Assembly: GCF_009858175.1 (NCBI RefSeq)
Contig: NZ_CP047393.1
Coordinates: 868,001-932,000 of the forward strand
Source: Pontibacillus sp. HMF3514
Lineage (GTDB): Bacteria; Bacillota; Bacilli; Bacillales; BH030062
Direction of reading: 5' to 3'
Length of the DNA stretch: 64,000 bases
This document shows positions 17,422 to 25,914 of this stretch, piece by piece. The position numbers were made by a program, and so were the translations under genes. Position 1 is the stretch's first letter. Each line of letters begins with the position of its first letter. A model generated the notes under the pieces. The model did no database searches. It worked only from the letters and a program-made list of their open reading frames with translations, and was not told the origin of the DNA.

Positions 17422-18825
17422 ATGAGTGAAGTGAAACGAATTGCGATTGTTGGTGGTGGAATAACTGGGTTAACTACAGCCTATTATCTTCAAAAGAAGA
17501 TAAAGGAAAAAGGACTTCCTTTCGAAGTGAAGCTATATGAAGCAAGTGACCGACTTGGCGGAATGATTCATACGGAGCGCAAGGATGGTTTTACAATTGA
17601 ACGTGGTCCTGATTCTTTACTAGCAAGAAAACCAAGTGTCTTCCGTTTGATAGAAGACGTAGGTTTACAGGATAAACTTGTAGATGTTGCAGCAGGTAAA
17701 GCTTATGTGCTTGCAAATGAAAAGCTACATGGCATTCCACAGGGCTCATTTATGGGGATCCCAACTCAGGTAACTCCTTTTGCGTTATCTAGTCTTTTTT
17801 CACCGATGGGGAAACTCCGTGCAGCAGGGGACTTAGTGAAATCGAAAAGTAAACCTCAAGAGGATCAGTCTCTTGGACACTTCTTCCGAAACAGATTTGG
17901 GGATGAAGTAGTAGAAAACTTGATCGAGCCGTTACTAGGTGGCGTGTATTCAGGTGATCTTGATCGTTTGAGCTTAATGGCTACGTTCCCGAATTTTTAC
18001 AACATGGAACAAGAGCATGGAAGTCTGATTAAAGGCCTTCGCAAATCCCGAGGGAAGCAACCAAAGAACAAGAAAAAGCCATCTGTTTTTAAAACGCTAG
18101 AAACAGGACTTGGTTCTTTAGTGGATGCAGTTGTGGAGCAGCTTGATGAAGGAACAATCGAGCAGGGAACATCAGTTGATCATATTGAGAGAAAAGAGGA
18201 TGGTTACCATCTTATGCTAGGTACAGGAGAGGTGGCACAGGCTGATAGTATTGTGCTTACAACCCCTCACTATGCTTGCCAGCGTATGTTAACTCAATAT
18301 GATTTTATGGAGCCTTTAAGAGATATGCCAGCAACCTCAGTCGCGAACGTCGCAATGGCATTTGATCAATCTGCTATTGAAAAAGACGTTGATGGTACTG
18401 GTTTCCTTGTATCTCGTAATAGTGATTATCGTATTACTGCCTGTACCTGGACCCATAAAAAATGGCCGCATACCACACCAGATGGGAAAGCATTGCTACG
18501 TGCATATGTAGGAAAACCAAATGACCAAGAGGTTGTTGATCAGTCTGATGAAGAAATTCAAGAAATTGTGTTAAACGATATAAATAAAATCATGAACATT
18601 ACCCACCCCCCAGAATTCACGGTGATCACACGCTGGAGAAATTCCCGTGCTCAGTACACCGTGGGGCACAAAGAACGTATTCACAATATCAAACAATCCA
18701 TGCGATCTGAACTCCCAGGCGTCTTCCTAGCCGGAGCTTCTTATGAAGGATTGGGCGTCCCGGATTGTATTGATCAAGGTGAACAAGCTGTGGAAGATGT
18801 TCTTGAGTTTTTACAACAATCATAA
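17422..18825 (+). CDS. hemY: Coproporphyrinogen III oxidase / protoporphyrinogen oxidase (HemY/CgoX)
   Basis: A 467-residue FAD enzyme. The dinucleotide-binding motif IVGGGITGLTTAYYL is near residue 8-22, followed by ERGPDSLLARKP near 57 and a C-terminal FAD motif (GVFLAGASYEGLGVPDCIDQG). In Gram-positives the physiological reaction is coproporphyrinogen III to coproporphyrin III. Start is uncertain: ATG 17422 touches AGGGG directly, while GTG 17431 is 9 bases from it and may be used. Only 3 bases separate it from hemH. Strong terminator follows. Confidence 0.94.
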   Translation: MSEVKRIAIVGGGITGLTTAYYLQKKIKEKGLPFEVKLYEASDRLGGMIHTERKDGFTIERGPDSLLARKPSVFRLIEDVGLQDKLVDVAAGKAYVLANEKLHGIPQGSFMGIPTQVTPFALSSLFSPMGKLRAAGDLVKSKSKPQEDQSLGHFFRNRFGDEVVENLIEPLLGGVYSGDLDRLSLMATFPNFYNMEQEHGSLIKGLRKSRGKQPKNKKKPSVFKTLETGLGSLVDAVVEQLDEGTIEQGTSVDHIERKEDGYHLMLGTGEVAQADSIVLTTPHYACQRMLTQYDFMEPLRDMPATSVANVAMAFDQSAIEKDVDGTGFLVSRNSDYRITACTWTHKKWPHTTPDGKALLRAYVGKPNDQEVVDQSDEEIQEIVLNDINKIMNITHPPEFTVITRWRNSRAQYTVGHKERIHNIKQSMRSELPGVFLAGASYEGLGVPDCIDQGEQAVEDVLEFLQQS

Positions 18826-18829
18826 TAGA

Positions 18830-18862
18830 AACGCATGCTTATTTGATAGGCATGCGTTTTTT
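18830..18862 (+). terminator. Terminator of hemEHY
   Basis: AAACGCATGC and GCATGCGTTT around an 11-base loop followed by T-run. Confidence 0.85.
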
Positions 18863-18872
18863 CTATTTTTCC

Positions 18873-19438
18873 ATTAAAGCCCCCTTATCTGGAAGACTTG
18901 GTTTCGAGATAATACGGGCTTTTCATCGGCTAGCCGAGCGATTCGGTCGCCTAGCCGAGCGATTCCGTCGTCTACCTGAGCGATTCCGTCGTCTACCCGA
19001 GCGATTCCGTCACCTACCCGAGCGATTCCGTCGTCTACCCGAGCGATTCCGTCGCCTACCCGAGCGATTCCGTCGTCTACCCGAGCGATTCTGTAGCTTA
19101 CCCGAGCAATTCCGTCGTCTACCCGAGCGATTCCGTCGTCTACCCGAGCGATTCTGTAGCTTACCCGAGCAATTCCGTCGTCTACCCGAGCGATTCTGTA
19201 GCTTACCCGAGCAATTCTGTCGCCTACCCGAGCGATTCCGACGCTTACCCGAGCGATTCGGTCGCCTAGCCGAGCGATTCCGTCGTCTACCCAAGCGATT
19301 CTGTCGTCTACCTGAGCTTACCCAAGCGGTTCCATCGCCTACCCGAGGGAATACTTTCCCTTCCCAAGAGAACACAGCCTGCCGAACTACATAAACGTAA
19401 CGGAACCACTCCACACCTTATTCCAGATAACTGCCATA
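18873..19438 (+). repeat. Dispersed repeat, copy R2 (tandem-array type)
   Basis: Starts AAGCCCCCTTATCTGGAAG and ends TTCCAGATAACTGCCATA. The ends contain a perfect inverted pair TTATCTGGAA/TTCCAGATAA. Flanks match R1 (inverted in the window) over 60-90 bp on each side; the core is an array of about nineteen 21-bp units. It lies between the hem terminator and the LacI gene promoter. Confidence 0.88.
18929..19347 (+). repeat. Tandem array, 21-bp unit, about 19 copies
   Basis: Unit TACCCGAGCGATTCCGTCGYC. Higher-order order is visible: a variant CTGTAGCTTACCCGAGCAATT recurs three times at 42 to 63 bp steps, showing recent unequal exchange. One unit near 19312 is truncated. It leaves open frames on both strands, with periodic R/L/P/E-rich peptides, that should not be called genes. 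Confidence 0.92.
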
Positions 19439-19523
19439 AAACTGAAGAACTTCCATAAAAAATTCATCATGATCGAAGGTAGAAAACTAGTTAAGAATTT
19501 TCTTTCATTTCCCAATTATTGTA

Positions 19524-19574
19524 TTGCGTTCTACCAGAATGACTAGTAAAATTTTATATATGAAAACGGTTTCA
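19524..19574 (+). promoter_or_regulatory. Promoter and cre-like operator of the LacI-family gene
   Basis: TTGCGT (19524-19529) and TAAAAT (19547-19552) are 17 bases apart. A palindrome TGAAAACGGTTTCA (19561-19574) at the expected start of transcription matches the LacI/CcpA operator consensus TGWNANCGNTNWCA at every position. It would allow CcpA control or repression by the gene's own product. Confidence 0.65.
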
Positions 19575-19608
19575 ATATAAGAATGCTAGTCATCAGGAGG
19601 AGTATATT

Positions 19609-20625
19609 GTGCCAACTATAAAAGATGTCGCCAAATATGCTGGGCTGTCACGAACGACGGTTTCTCGCGTAATTAACGATCAACCTTATGTCTCTGATGA
19701 AAAACGTCAGTGCGTATTGAAAGCAATGGAAGAGCTTGGTTATGTTCCAAATTCATCTGCTCGTAGGTTGCGTAGCCAAAAAACCGAAACGCTTGCGGTG
19801 CTATTACCTAGCATCACAAACCCATTCTTTAGCCACTTAATCGAAGCGATGGAAGTGAAGGCATCACAATGGGGATATCAGGTAATCATTTGCCAAACAC
19901 ATGAATCTGAACAAAAAGAGCAAGATTACTTAGAACTCTTACGTACCAAACAGGTAGACGGAGTGATTATGACAGCTGTTCATAATGATTGGGAAGTCAT
20001 TGAATCCTATCGTGAATGTGGTCCCATAATTGTCTGTAATGAAAACATAGAAGAAGCACAAGTACCTTTTATATATGTAGATCAGGAAAAAGCAGCATAT
20101 GATGCTACGATGCATTTGATTCAACAAGGCTGTAAAAATATTTCTTTTTTAAGTGGAGATGCCGAGAGTAATGTCTCAGCCTATCGAAGAAGTGGTTTTT
20201 TGAAAGCGCTTAAAGAATCTGGCTTACCATTTTTACCGAATGCGAGTTACTCAAACGCGATTGATGTAAACAGTGGACGAGAAATATTTCGAGAATTACG
20301 CCGGTTAAATCACCCAATCGATGGTGTTTTTACTGGTTCTGATGAAGTGGCAGCGGGTATGATTTACGAAGCTATAAAAGAAGGTGTGCGAGTTCCTGAG
20401 GACATGTCCATCATTGGGTTCGACAATCAATCTATTTCAATGCTTATGAGCCCTTCAATTACAACGGTAGAACAACCTGTCCAGGAGATGGGGGAAAAAT
20501 GTGTAGAGGTACTGATTGATCAGATCGAACATCGACATAGGTCTGTCAGAGAAGATCATGTTTTTACGCATGAATTAAAAGTACGAAATTCAACATTTCA
20601 AGAAATCGCATTAGTGAATTCATAG
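19609..20625 (+). CDS. LacI-family transcriptional regulator
   Basis: A 338-residue repressor: N-terminal helix-turn-helix and hinge (TIKDVAKYAGLSRTTVSRVIND, 3-24; SSARRLRSQ, 50-58), then a periplasmic-binding-protein-like effector domain (60-330) with the usual SITNPFFS and IIGFDNQ segments. GTG start 19609 is 6 bases after CAGGAGGAG. It resembles B. subtilis DegA/CcpA relatives, but the ligand and targets are unknown and no sugar genes adjoin it. A LacI-type operator overlaps its promoter. Confidence 0.9.
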   Translation: MPTIKDVAKYAGLSRTTVSRVINDQPYVSDEKRQCVLKAMEELGYVPNSSARRLRSQKTETLAVLLPSITNPFFSHLIEAMEVKASQWGYQVIICQTHESEQKEQDYLELLRTKQVDGVIMTAVHNDWEVIESYRECGPIIVCNENIEEAQVPFIYVDQEKAAYDATMHLIQQGCKNISFLSGDAESNVSAYRRSGFLKALKESGLPFLPNASYSNAIDVNSGREIFRELRRLNHPIDGVFTGSDEVAAGMIYEAIKEGVRVPEDMSIIGFDNQSISMLMSPSITTVEQPVQEMGEKCVEVLIDQIEHRHRSVREDHVFTHELKVRNSTFQEIALVNS

Positions 20626-20635
20626 GATGTAATGT

Positions 20636-20664
20636 GAAAGCAGGTAGCTGCTTTCTTTTTTTTG
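20636..20664 (+). terminator. Terminator of the LacI-family gene
   Basis: GAAAGCAG and CTGCTTTC around GTAG, followed by eight T. Confidence 0.88.
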
Positions 20665-20723
20665 GCTTTATTCAAAACAAAACTAGCATCACGAATCTGT
20701 ACTATTAACTGTTATACAAAAGA

Positions 20724-20752
20724 AAATCGGACAGCGGTGGCCATCCGAAAAG
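20724..20752 (-). terminator. Terminator of yhfH
   Basis: Minus strand TCGGATGGC pairs imperfectly with GCTGTCCGA, then TTTTCTTTT. Confidence 0.55.
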
Positions 20753-20810
20753 TGAGGTTTGTTTAAAGTTGTATGTCTAGGGTAACATTAATCATGTTAA
20801 TACAGAGAAC

Positions 20811-20939
20811 TTAGCGTGCAGGGTCGTCGCAACTCTCGCAAATGTTGCCGTAACAGTCGGCCTGAGCTTCGAAGCTTTCACCACATTTTGAACACTTTTT
20901 GTCGGGTAGATTTTTGAAAAATTCTAAAACATTCATCAT
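20811..20939 (-). CDS. yhfH: YhfH-like small zinc-ribbon protein
   Basis: A 42-residue protein with two CxxC pairs (KCSKCGES near 17-20 and NICESC near 33-36) spaced like a zinc ribbon, matching the YhfH family. Function is unknown. The start at 20939 follows GGAGGG by 7 bases; a longer reading frame upstream has no ribosome site and runs into the promoter. Divergent from yhfI, with a shared palindromic operator region, as in the B. subtilis gene order. Confidence 0.82.
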   Translation of the reverse strand: MMNVLEFFKNLPDKKCSKCGESFEAQADCYGNICESCDDPAR

Positions 20940-20970
20940 AATGGATCCCTCCAGAGTTAGTTGTAAATTC

Positions 20971-21014
20971 ATTGTAATATAACAGAGCTTATAAAACAAT
21001 AGTTTGTTTTATAA
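20971..21014 (-). promoter_or_regulatory. yhfH promoter overlapped by an 11-4-11 palindrome
   Basis: TTATAAAACAA (20989-20999) and TTGTTTTATAA (21004-21014) are perfect inverted repeats. On the minus strand TTGTTT (20999-20994) and TACAAT (20976-20971), 17 bases apart, form a good promoter for yhfH whose -35 lies within the palindrome. A less certain promoter for yhfI (TTGTAC near 21021) starts just beside it. The pattern fits a repressor operator controlling both genes. Confidence 0.6.
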
Positions 21015-21086
21015 CAGCTTGTACTTTTTTTAATTCCACACCATATAAAAAGAAAACATGAAATTCTATAGTAGGAGGTAAAAATT

Positions 21087-21818
21087 ATGAAGGTTACGGT
21101 TAACGGTTTTTGGGGTGGTTATCCCGGAGCATATGGCGCAACATCAAGCTACATTGTCGAGTCTAATGGTTTTACGTTACTTGTAGATTGTGGGAGTGGA
21201 GCGCTCTCACGGCTACAGCCTAAAATGGATGTCATGGACATTGGAGCGGTCATCATTTCGCATTATCATTTTGATCACATTGCAGATATTGGGGTTATGC
21301 AATACGCATGGAAGGTTCAAAACATCTTACGTGAAACGGAGCGCCAACTCCCGATTTATGGTCATCAGGAGGATATGGAATCTTTTCAAGCCCTGACGCA
21401 TGAACGGACTCAGGGGTATGCATATGACCCTACTAAACCAATTCAAATTGGTCCTTTCACGATTCGTTTCATGAAAACCGATCACCCTGTTCCGTGCTAT
21501 GCAATGCGCATTTCAAATGGCTATAAGGATATCGTCTATACTGCTGACTCTAGCTATAAGGAAGAGTTTATTGAATTTAGTAAGGGGGCTGACCTTCTCA
21601 TTACGGATAGTAATTTCTATGACGGAATGGATGGTTCAGGTCCAGGACATATGACGAGTACCGAATGTGCTCATATTGCAAAAGAAGCTGGTGTGAAGGA
21701 ACTGTGGCTAAGTCATCTTCCTCATTTTGGTACAGTAAGCGATCTTCAGGAACAAGCTGAACAAGTTTTTGATGGAACCGTAATGCTAGCAGATGGAGGA
21801 CTCACGTGGGAAGTTTAA
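21087..21818 (+). CDS. yhfI: MBL-fold metallohydrolase YhfI
   Basis: A 243-residue metallo-beta-lactamase-fold hydrolase. Metal motif H59-Y-H61-F-D63-H64 is intact; further ligands are H in TDHPV, D in YTADSS and H in LSHLPH. Resemblance is to RNase Z/phosphodiesterase-like members, but the substrate is unknown. AGGAGG lies 7 bases before the ATG. First of a conserved yhfI-lplJ-lcfB stretch. Confidence 0.88.
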   Translation: MKVTVNGFWGGYPGAYGATSSYIVESNGFTLLVDCGSGALSRLQPKMDVMDIGAVIISHYHFDHIADIGVMQYAWKVQNILRETERQLPIYGHQEDMESFQALTHERTQGYAYDPTKPIQIGPFTIRFMKTDHPVPCYAMRISNGYKDIVYTADSSYKEEFIEFSKGADLLITDSNFYDGMDGSGPGHMTSTECAHIAKEAGVKELWLSHLPHFGTVSDLQEQAEQVFDGTVMLADGGLTWEV

Positions 21819-21909
21819 ACCCATACAGGTAAACATTTGAACGGGGGTTTACTTTTGGATACAATGAAAGAGGAATGATTCAAAAGGCTCGTGAAGGAGG
21901 AACTACCAA

Positions 21910-22917
21910 ATGTTGCTATTTGTGGATAATGAGGGGATTAATGATCCGCGCATTAATTTAGCTATAGAAGAATACGTGCTTAAAAATCTTGATATTGATA
22001 ACGATAAAAATTACTTACTTTTCTATATTAACAAACCATCGATTATCATTGGGAAAAACCAAAATACGATTGAAGAAATTAATACAGATTACGTAGAAGA
22101 TAACGGTATTCATGTTGTACGTCGTCTTTCTGGTGGAGGAGCGGTGTACCATGACCTTGGAAACCTAAACTTTAGCTTCCTTACAAAAGATGACGGAAAT
22201 AGCTTCCACGATTTTGCGAAGTTTACAAAGCCAGTTACAGATGCGCTTCAAAAGTTAGGTGTACAAGCTGAACTTTCTGGTCGAAATGATATTCAACTCG
22301 AGGATGGCCGAAAAATCTCTGGTAATGCCCAGTTTTCAACGAAAGGACGTATGTTTAGCCACGGAACGCTCATGTACGATTCTGAAATTGAAAATGTAGT
22401 GTCAGCATTACGCGTGAAATCCGAGAAAATCCGTTCTAAAGGAATTAAGTCAATCCGTAGCCGTGTAGCAAACATTTCTGAATATATGGATGAGAAATTG
22501 ACTATGCAAGAGTTCAAAGAAATGCTTCTACGTTATATTTTTGATGTGGAATCTGTTGAAGATGTTCCAAAATATAAGCTTACTGAAGAAGACTGGAAAG
22601 CGATTCACAAACTTTCTGAAGAACGATATCAGAAATGGGAGTGGAACTACGGAAAATCTCCGGCTTCTAATATTCAGCACTCTCACCGTTTTGATGGCGG
22701 AACAGTTGACGTACGCCTAGACGTGAAAAAAGGAACTATTGAAAATGCTAAAATTTACGGAGACTTCTTTGGTGTAGGAGACGTTAGCGATATTGAAGAA
22801 CGCTTAATTGGCACACGCTATGAGCGTTCATCCATCGATGAGGCTATTAAAGACTTAGATATATCGCATTATCTTGGACGCGTATCCAGAGAAGATTTTT
22901 TATCTTTAATTTACTAG
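21910..22917 (+). CDS. lplJ: Lipoate-protein ligase LplJ
   Basis: A 335-residue ligase that activates free lipoate with ATP and attaches it to lipoyl domains of dehydrogenase complexes and GcvH. The catalytic domain shows RRLSGGGAVYHDLGNLNFSF (near 71-90) and the GNAQ..KGRMFSHGTLM segment (near 138-158); a C-terminal accessory domain begins near 250. ATG follows GAAGGAGG. Same position as B. subtilis lplJ (yhfJ). Confidence 0.94.
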   Translation: MLLFVDNEGINDPRINLAIEEYVLKNLDIDNDKNYLLFYINKPSIIIGKNQNTIEEINTDYVEDNGIHVVRRLSGGGAVYHDLGNLNFSFLTKDDGNSFHDFAKFTKPVTDALQKLGVQAELSGRNDIQLEDGRKISGNAQFSTKGRMFSHGTLMYDSEIENVVSALRVKSEKIRSKGIKSIRSRVANISEYMDEKLTMQEFKEMLLRYIFDVESVEDVPKYKLTEEDWKAIHKLSEERYQKWEWNYGKSPASNIQHSHRFDGGTVDVRLDVKKGTIENAKIYGDFFGVGDVSDIEERLIGTRYERSSIDEAIKDLDISHYLGRVSREDFLSLIY

Positions 22918-22919
22918 GG

Positions 22920-22952
22920 GAAAAGCACTGACTAAGGTCAGTGCTTTTTTAA
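22920..22952 (+). terminator. Terminator of lplJ
   Basis: AAAGCACTGAC and GTCAGTGCTTT with a short loop, followed by T-run. Confidence 0.88.
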
Positions 22953-22965
22953 AATGGATATATTT

Positions 22966-23010
22966 CATTAGCCAAGTTGCTAAACATTCGCTTGCGCTTT
23001 TCTTCTTAAA
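22966..23010. repeat. GCGCC/GGGCGC repeat remnant
   Basis: AAGTTGCTAAACATTCGCTTGCGCTTTTCTT matches the right end of the copy at 6200-6354 (GTTGCTAAACGGGCGCTTGCGCC). Only this end is present, just upstream of the lcfB promoter. Confidence 0.5.
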
Positions 23011-23013
23011 AGC

Positions 23014-23042
23014 TTGCTTGAAAGTTGTCAGTATTTTATAAT
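23014..23042 (+). promoter_or_regulatory. Promoter of lcfB
   Basis: TTGCTT and a perfect TATAAT are 17 bases apart. The FadR-type operator lies about 20 bases past the expected start of transcription. Confidence 0.65.
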
Positions 23043-23067
23043 AAATATGAAATTTTTAACCAGAAAG

Positions 23068-23085
23068 TGAATGACTATTCATTCA
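23068..23085 (+). promoter_or_regulatory. FadR-type operator before lcfB
   Basis: TGAATGACTATTCATTCA matches in full the B. subtilis FadR (YsiA) operator TGAATGAMTAKTCATTCA. FadR represses fatty acid degradation genes, lcfB among them in B. subtilis, and is released by long-chain acyl-CoA. Confidence 0.9.
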
Positions 23086-23114
23086 TTAATGAGTACATAA
23101 AGGGGAGGGAAGTT

Positions 23115-24653
23115 ATGAATATAAGTGAGAGACTGACACAAACAGCAACAGAAAATCCGTCAAAAGCCGCTTATATCTTTCAAGATCAAGAAACGAGTTA
23201 TCGAGAATTAGAGGGTGCTGTGACCAAGTTTGCTTCCAGTTTGAAGGATCTTGGTTATGAAAAAGGAGATCACATTGCACTCGTCACGGGGAACAGTCCG
23301 TATTTTGTTATTGGATTGTATGGAGCATTACGTCTTGGATTAACCGTAATACCCGTTAATCCAATCTATACAGTAGACGAAATGAGCTACATTTTGAAAA
23401 ATGGTGATGTAAAAGGTGTCATCACGATGGATCTTTTTGTAGAAAAGTTCGAGCACATGGCTGAGAGCTTGCCTGATATTCGCCATTACATTGTTGCAGA
23501 AACAAGCCAGGATATGAGTTGGCAACAAAGTTTTTTATCCGATAAAATGAAATCGTTTACAATGCTAGCTCAGGCAGGAAGCTTAGAACTTGACCGTCCA
23601 ACATTGGATGATGAGGACACGGCAGTTATCTTATACACTTCTGGTACAACAGGTGCGCCTAAAGGGGCTATGTTGACGCATAAAAACCTTTATTCAAATG
23701 CAAAAGACGTGGCTGACTATTTAAAATATAGTTCTGATGATCGTGTTATTGCAGCACTTCCAATGTTCCATGTATTCTGTCTAACCGTGTCATTAAATGC
23801 TCCACTTATGAATGGTGGGACCGTATTAATTGTACCGAAATTCTCACCAGAAGCAGTCTTTGCCATGACAAAACAATGGCAGGCAACAGTTTTTGCTGGT
23901 GTTCCAACCATGTACAATTACTTACTACAGTATGCTACTGAGCATGTACAAGATTTTTCTAGTATTCGGTTATGTATATCAGGTGGTGCATCCATGCCTG
24001 TTGCACTTCTGCATAGCTTTGAAAAGGCATTTAACGTTATTGTGTCAGAAGGGTATGGATTATCTGAAGCATCTCCAGTTACATGCTTTAATCCATTGGA
24101 TCGTCCTCGTAAACCAGGATCTATTGGGACAAGCATTTGGAATGTTGAAAACAAAGTAGTTGATGAGCTAGGTGAAGAGGTCCCAGCAGGTGAAGTTGGT
24201 GAACTTATAGTTCGAGGACCGAATGTCATGAAAGGGTACTATAAACTACCTGAGGAATCTTCTGTGGCATTAAGAGATGGCTGGCTGTACACAGGGGATA
24301 TGGCAACAATGGATGAAGAGGGTTACTTCTTTATCGTAGACAGAAAGAAAGATATGATCTTAGTTGGTGGGTATAACGTATATCCTAGAGAAGTAGAGGA
24401 AGTCTTGTATAAACATGACCACGTAACCGAAGTGGCTGTAATTGGAGTACCTGATCCAAACTTAGGTGAGTCCGTACAGGCATTTGTAGTGGTGGATGAC
24501 TCTGAAATTACGGAAGAAGAGTTAACGAGATATTGTGCAGAACATTTAGCAAAATATAAAATTCCAGCTTCTATTGAATTTTTAGAAGAATTACCGAAAA
24601 ATACAACAGGAAAAATCTTAAGAAAAAATCTACGAGAGCAAGTAACACAATAG
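23115..24653 (+). CDS. lcfB: Long-chain fatty acid-CoA ligase
   Basis: A 512-residue AMP-forming ligase that converts fatty acids to acyl-CoA. The P-loop-like ILYTSGTTGAPKGAMLTHKN is near 176-195, the A5 motif YGLSEASPV near 315, TGDMATMDEEGYF near 394, and the catalytic lysine in NTTGKILRK near 500. ATG 23115 has GGGGAGGG upstream; the frame extends further upstream but passes through the promoter and operator. Synteny with yhfI and lplJ, plus a FadR operator, supports LcfB. Confidence 0.92.
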   Translation: MNISERLTQTATENPSKAAYIFQDQETSYRELEGAVTKFASSLKDLGYEKGDHIALVTGNSPYFVIGLYGALRLGLTVIPVNPIYTVDEMSYILKNGDVKGVITMDLFVEKFEHMAESLPDIRHYIVAETSQDMSWQQSFLSDKMKSFTMLAQAGSLELDRPTLDDEDTAVILYTSGTTGAPKGAMLTHKNLYSNAKDVADYLKYSSDDRVIAALPMFHVFCLTVSLNAPLMNGGTVLIVPKFSPEAVFAMTKQWQATVFAGVPTMYNYLLQYATEHVQDFSSIRLCISGGASMPVALLHSFEKAFNVIVSEGYGLSEASPVTCFNPLDRPRKPGSIGTSIWNVENKVVDELGEEVPAGEVGELIVRGPNVMKGYYKLPEESSVALRDGWLYTGDMATMDEEGYFFIVDRKKDMILVGGYNVYPREVEEVLYKHDHVTEVAVIGVPDPNLGESVQAFVVVDDSEITEEELTRYCAEHLAKYKIPASIEFLEELPKNTTGKILRKNLREQVTQ

Positions 24654-24662
24654 ATTCAAACC

Positions 24663-24692
24663 ATTCCTCACTTTATGTGGGGCTTTTTTTTA
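24663..24692 (+). terminator. Terminator of lcfB
   Basis: CCTCAC and GTGGGG (wobbles) around TTTAT, followed by eight T. Confidence 0.7.
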
Positions 24693-24912
24693 CTACTGTA
24701 AATTGTGAAAATATTTTGAAAATAACTTGAATAAAGCGCTTACATAGTGTAATTTTATAGACAACTACATTTGATAGAGCAAAATTTTCAGAAAAGGGTT
24801 GAATTTTGATTCTCTATCATATAGTTTAGAGAGCAACTTAGAATTTTTAGTACATAAAAGCGTAGAAGCATAAAAGTGTAAAAGCGCTAAAAACAGAGGG
24901 GGAGCATTTTAA

Positions 24913-25902
24913 ATGAAAAAATGGTTGTTGGTAGTCAGTGCTTTGCTTGTAGTCGCGATGGTAGGTTGTTCTTCTGATTCAGAGGCGAATGGTGATGGAG
25001 GAGACGGTGGAGATGCCAAGTATCAGATTGGCGTAACACAAATAGTAGAACATCCATCCTTAGATGCCGCTCAAGAGGGCTTTAAAGCAGCGATCAATGA
25101 TGCAGGATTAGATGCTGATTTTGATGTTCAGGTCGCTCAAGATCCGAAAAACAATAAGCCGATTGCGGAAAAGTTTGTAGGTAACAAAGTGGATTTGATT
25201 TTTGCAAACTCCACTCCTAGTGCGCAAAGTGTTTTAAATGAAACAAAAGATATTCCAATTGTATTTACATCTGTAACAGATCCAGTTGGGGCTAACCTCG
25301 TTGATTCGATGGAAAAACCAGGTGGAAATGTAACTGGTACTTCTGATACTCATCCTGAAGCGATGCAGAAGACTCTATCATTCATGACAGAAGAGGCAGG
25401 CGTTGAGTCTATCGGCATGATTTATAACGCTGGTGAGCAAAACTCAGTTTCTCAAGTAGAGAAAGTGAAAGAACTAACGGACGGAAGTGTTGAAGTGAAG
25501 GAAGCTACAGTTTCAAGCTCTGCTGAAGTAAAACAGGCAGCTGAATCTCTAGCAGGGAAAGTAGATGCATTCTACATTATCACAGATAACACAGTAGTTA
25601 GTGCGCTAGAATCTGTATTGCTAGTTGGTCAAGATCAAAAAACACCAGTATTCGTAGCTGAGCTTGACTCCGTTAAACGTGGTGGTGTAGCTGCTTACGG
25701 ATTTGATTACTATGACATTGGTTATGAAGCAGGTGAAAAAGCCGTTAAAATCCTTGAAGAAGGTAAAAAACCTGGCGACATCCCAGCGACATATCCGCAA
25801 AACTTAAAACTACTCATTAACAAAGACGCTGCGAAAAAGATGGGTCTTGAAATCAAAGATGAGTGGAAAGACATGGCGGAGTTCACTGAAGGAGAAGAGT
25901 AA
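24913..25902 (+). CDS. ABC transporter substrate-binding lipoprotein (TrpX-like)
   Basis: A 329-residue lipoprotein: signal peptide and lipobox (VAMVGC, Cys19), a Gly/Asp-rich linker, then the ABC_sub_bind fold (about 37-320; IGVTQIVEHPSLDAAQEGF, DLIFANSTPSAQS, VFTSVTDPVGA). In streptococci the related TrpXYZ system is linked to tryptophan uptake, but this family also binds other small molecules, so the substrate stays open. First of three genes. The 220-bp leader has no T-box; it has an AAGCGCTT cre-like half site near 24740 and short AAAAGYG repeats near 24855-24890. Confidence 0.85.
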   Translation: MKKWLLVVSALLVVAMVGCSSDSEANGDGGDGGDAKYQIGVTQIVEHPSLDAAQEGFKAAINDAGLDADFDVQVAQDPKNNKPIAEKFVGNKVDLIFANSTPSAQSVLNETKDIPIVFTSVTDPVGANLVDSMEKPGGNVTGTSDTHPEAMQKTLSFMTEEAGVESIGMIYNAGEQNSVSQVEKVKELTDGSVEVKEATVSSSAEVKQAAESLAGKVDAFYIITDNTVVSALESVLLVGQDQKTPVFVAELDSVKRGGVAAYGFDYYDIGYEAGEKAVKILEEGKKPGDIPATYPQNLKLLINKDAAKKMGLEIKDEWKDMAEFTEGEE

Positions 25903-25914
25903 AGGAGGAGCATC

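Noticed and set aside
18843-19414. Long open frames on both strands (R/L/P/E-rich and R/N/S/G-rich repeat proteins)
   Set aside because: They come from the 21-bp array, whose length is a multiple of three and whose unit lacks stops. No ribosome site fits, and the same applies to frames at 1748-2125.
24693-24912. T-box or tryptophan riboswitch before the TrpX-like gene
   Set aside because: No T-box sequence or specifier loop could be found; only a cre-like half site and short repeats.
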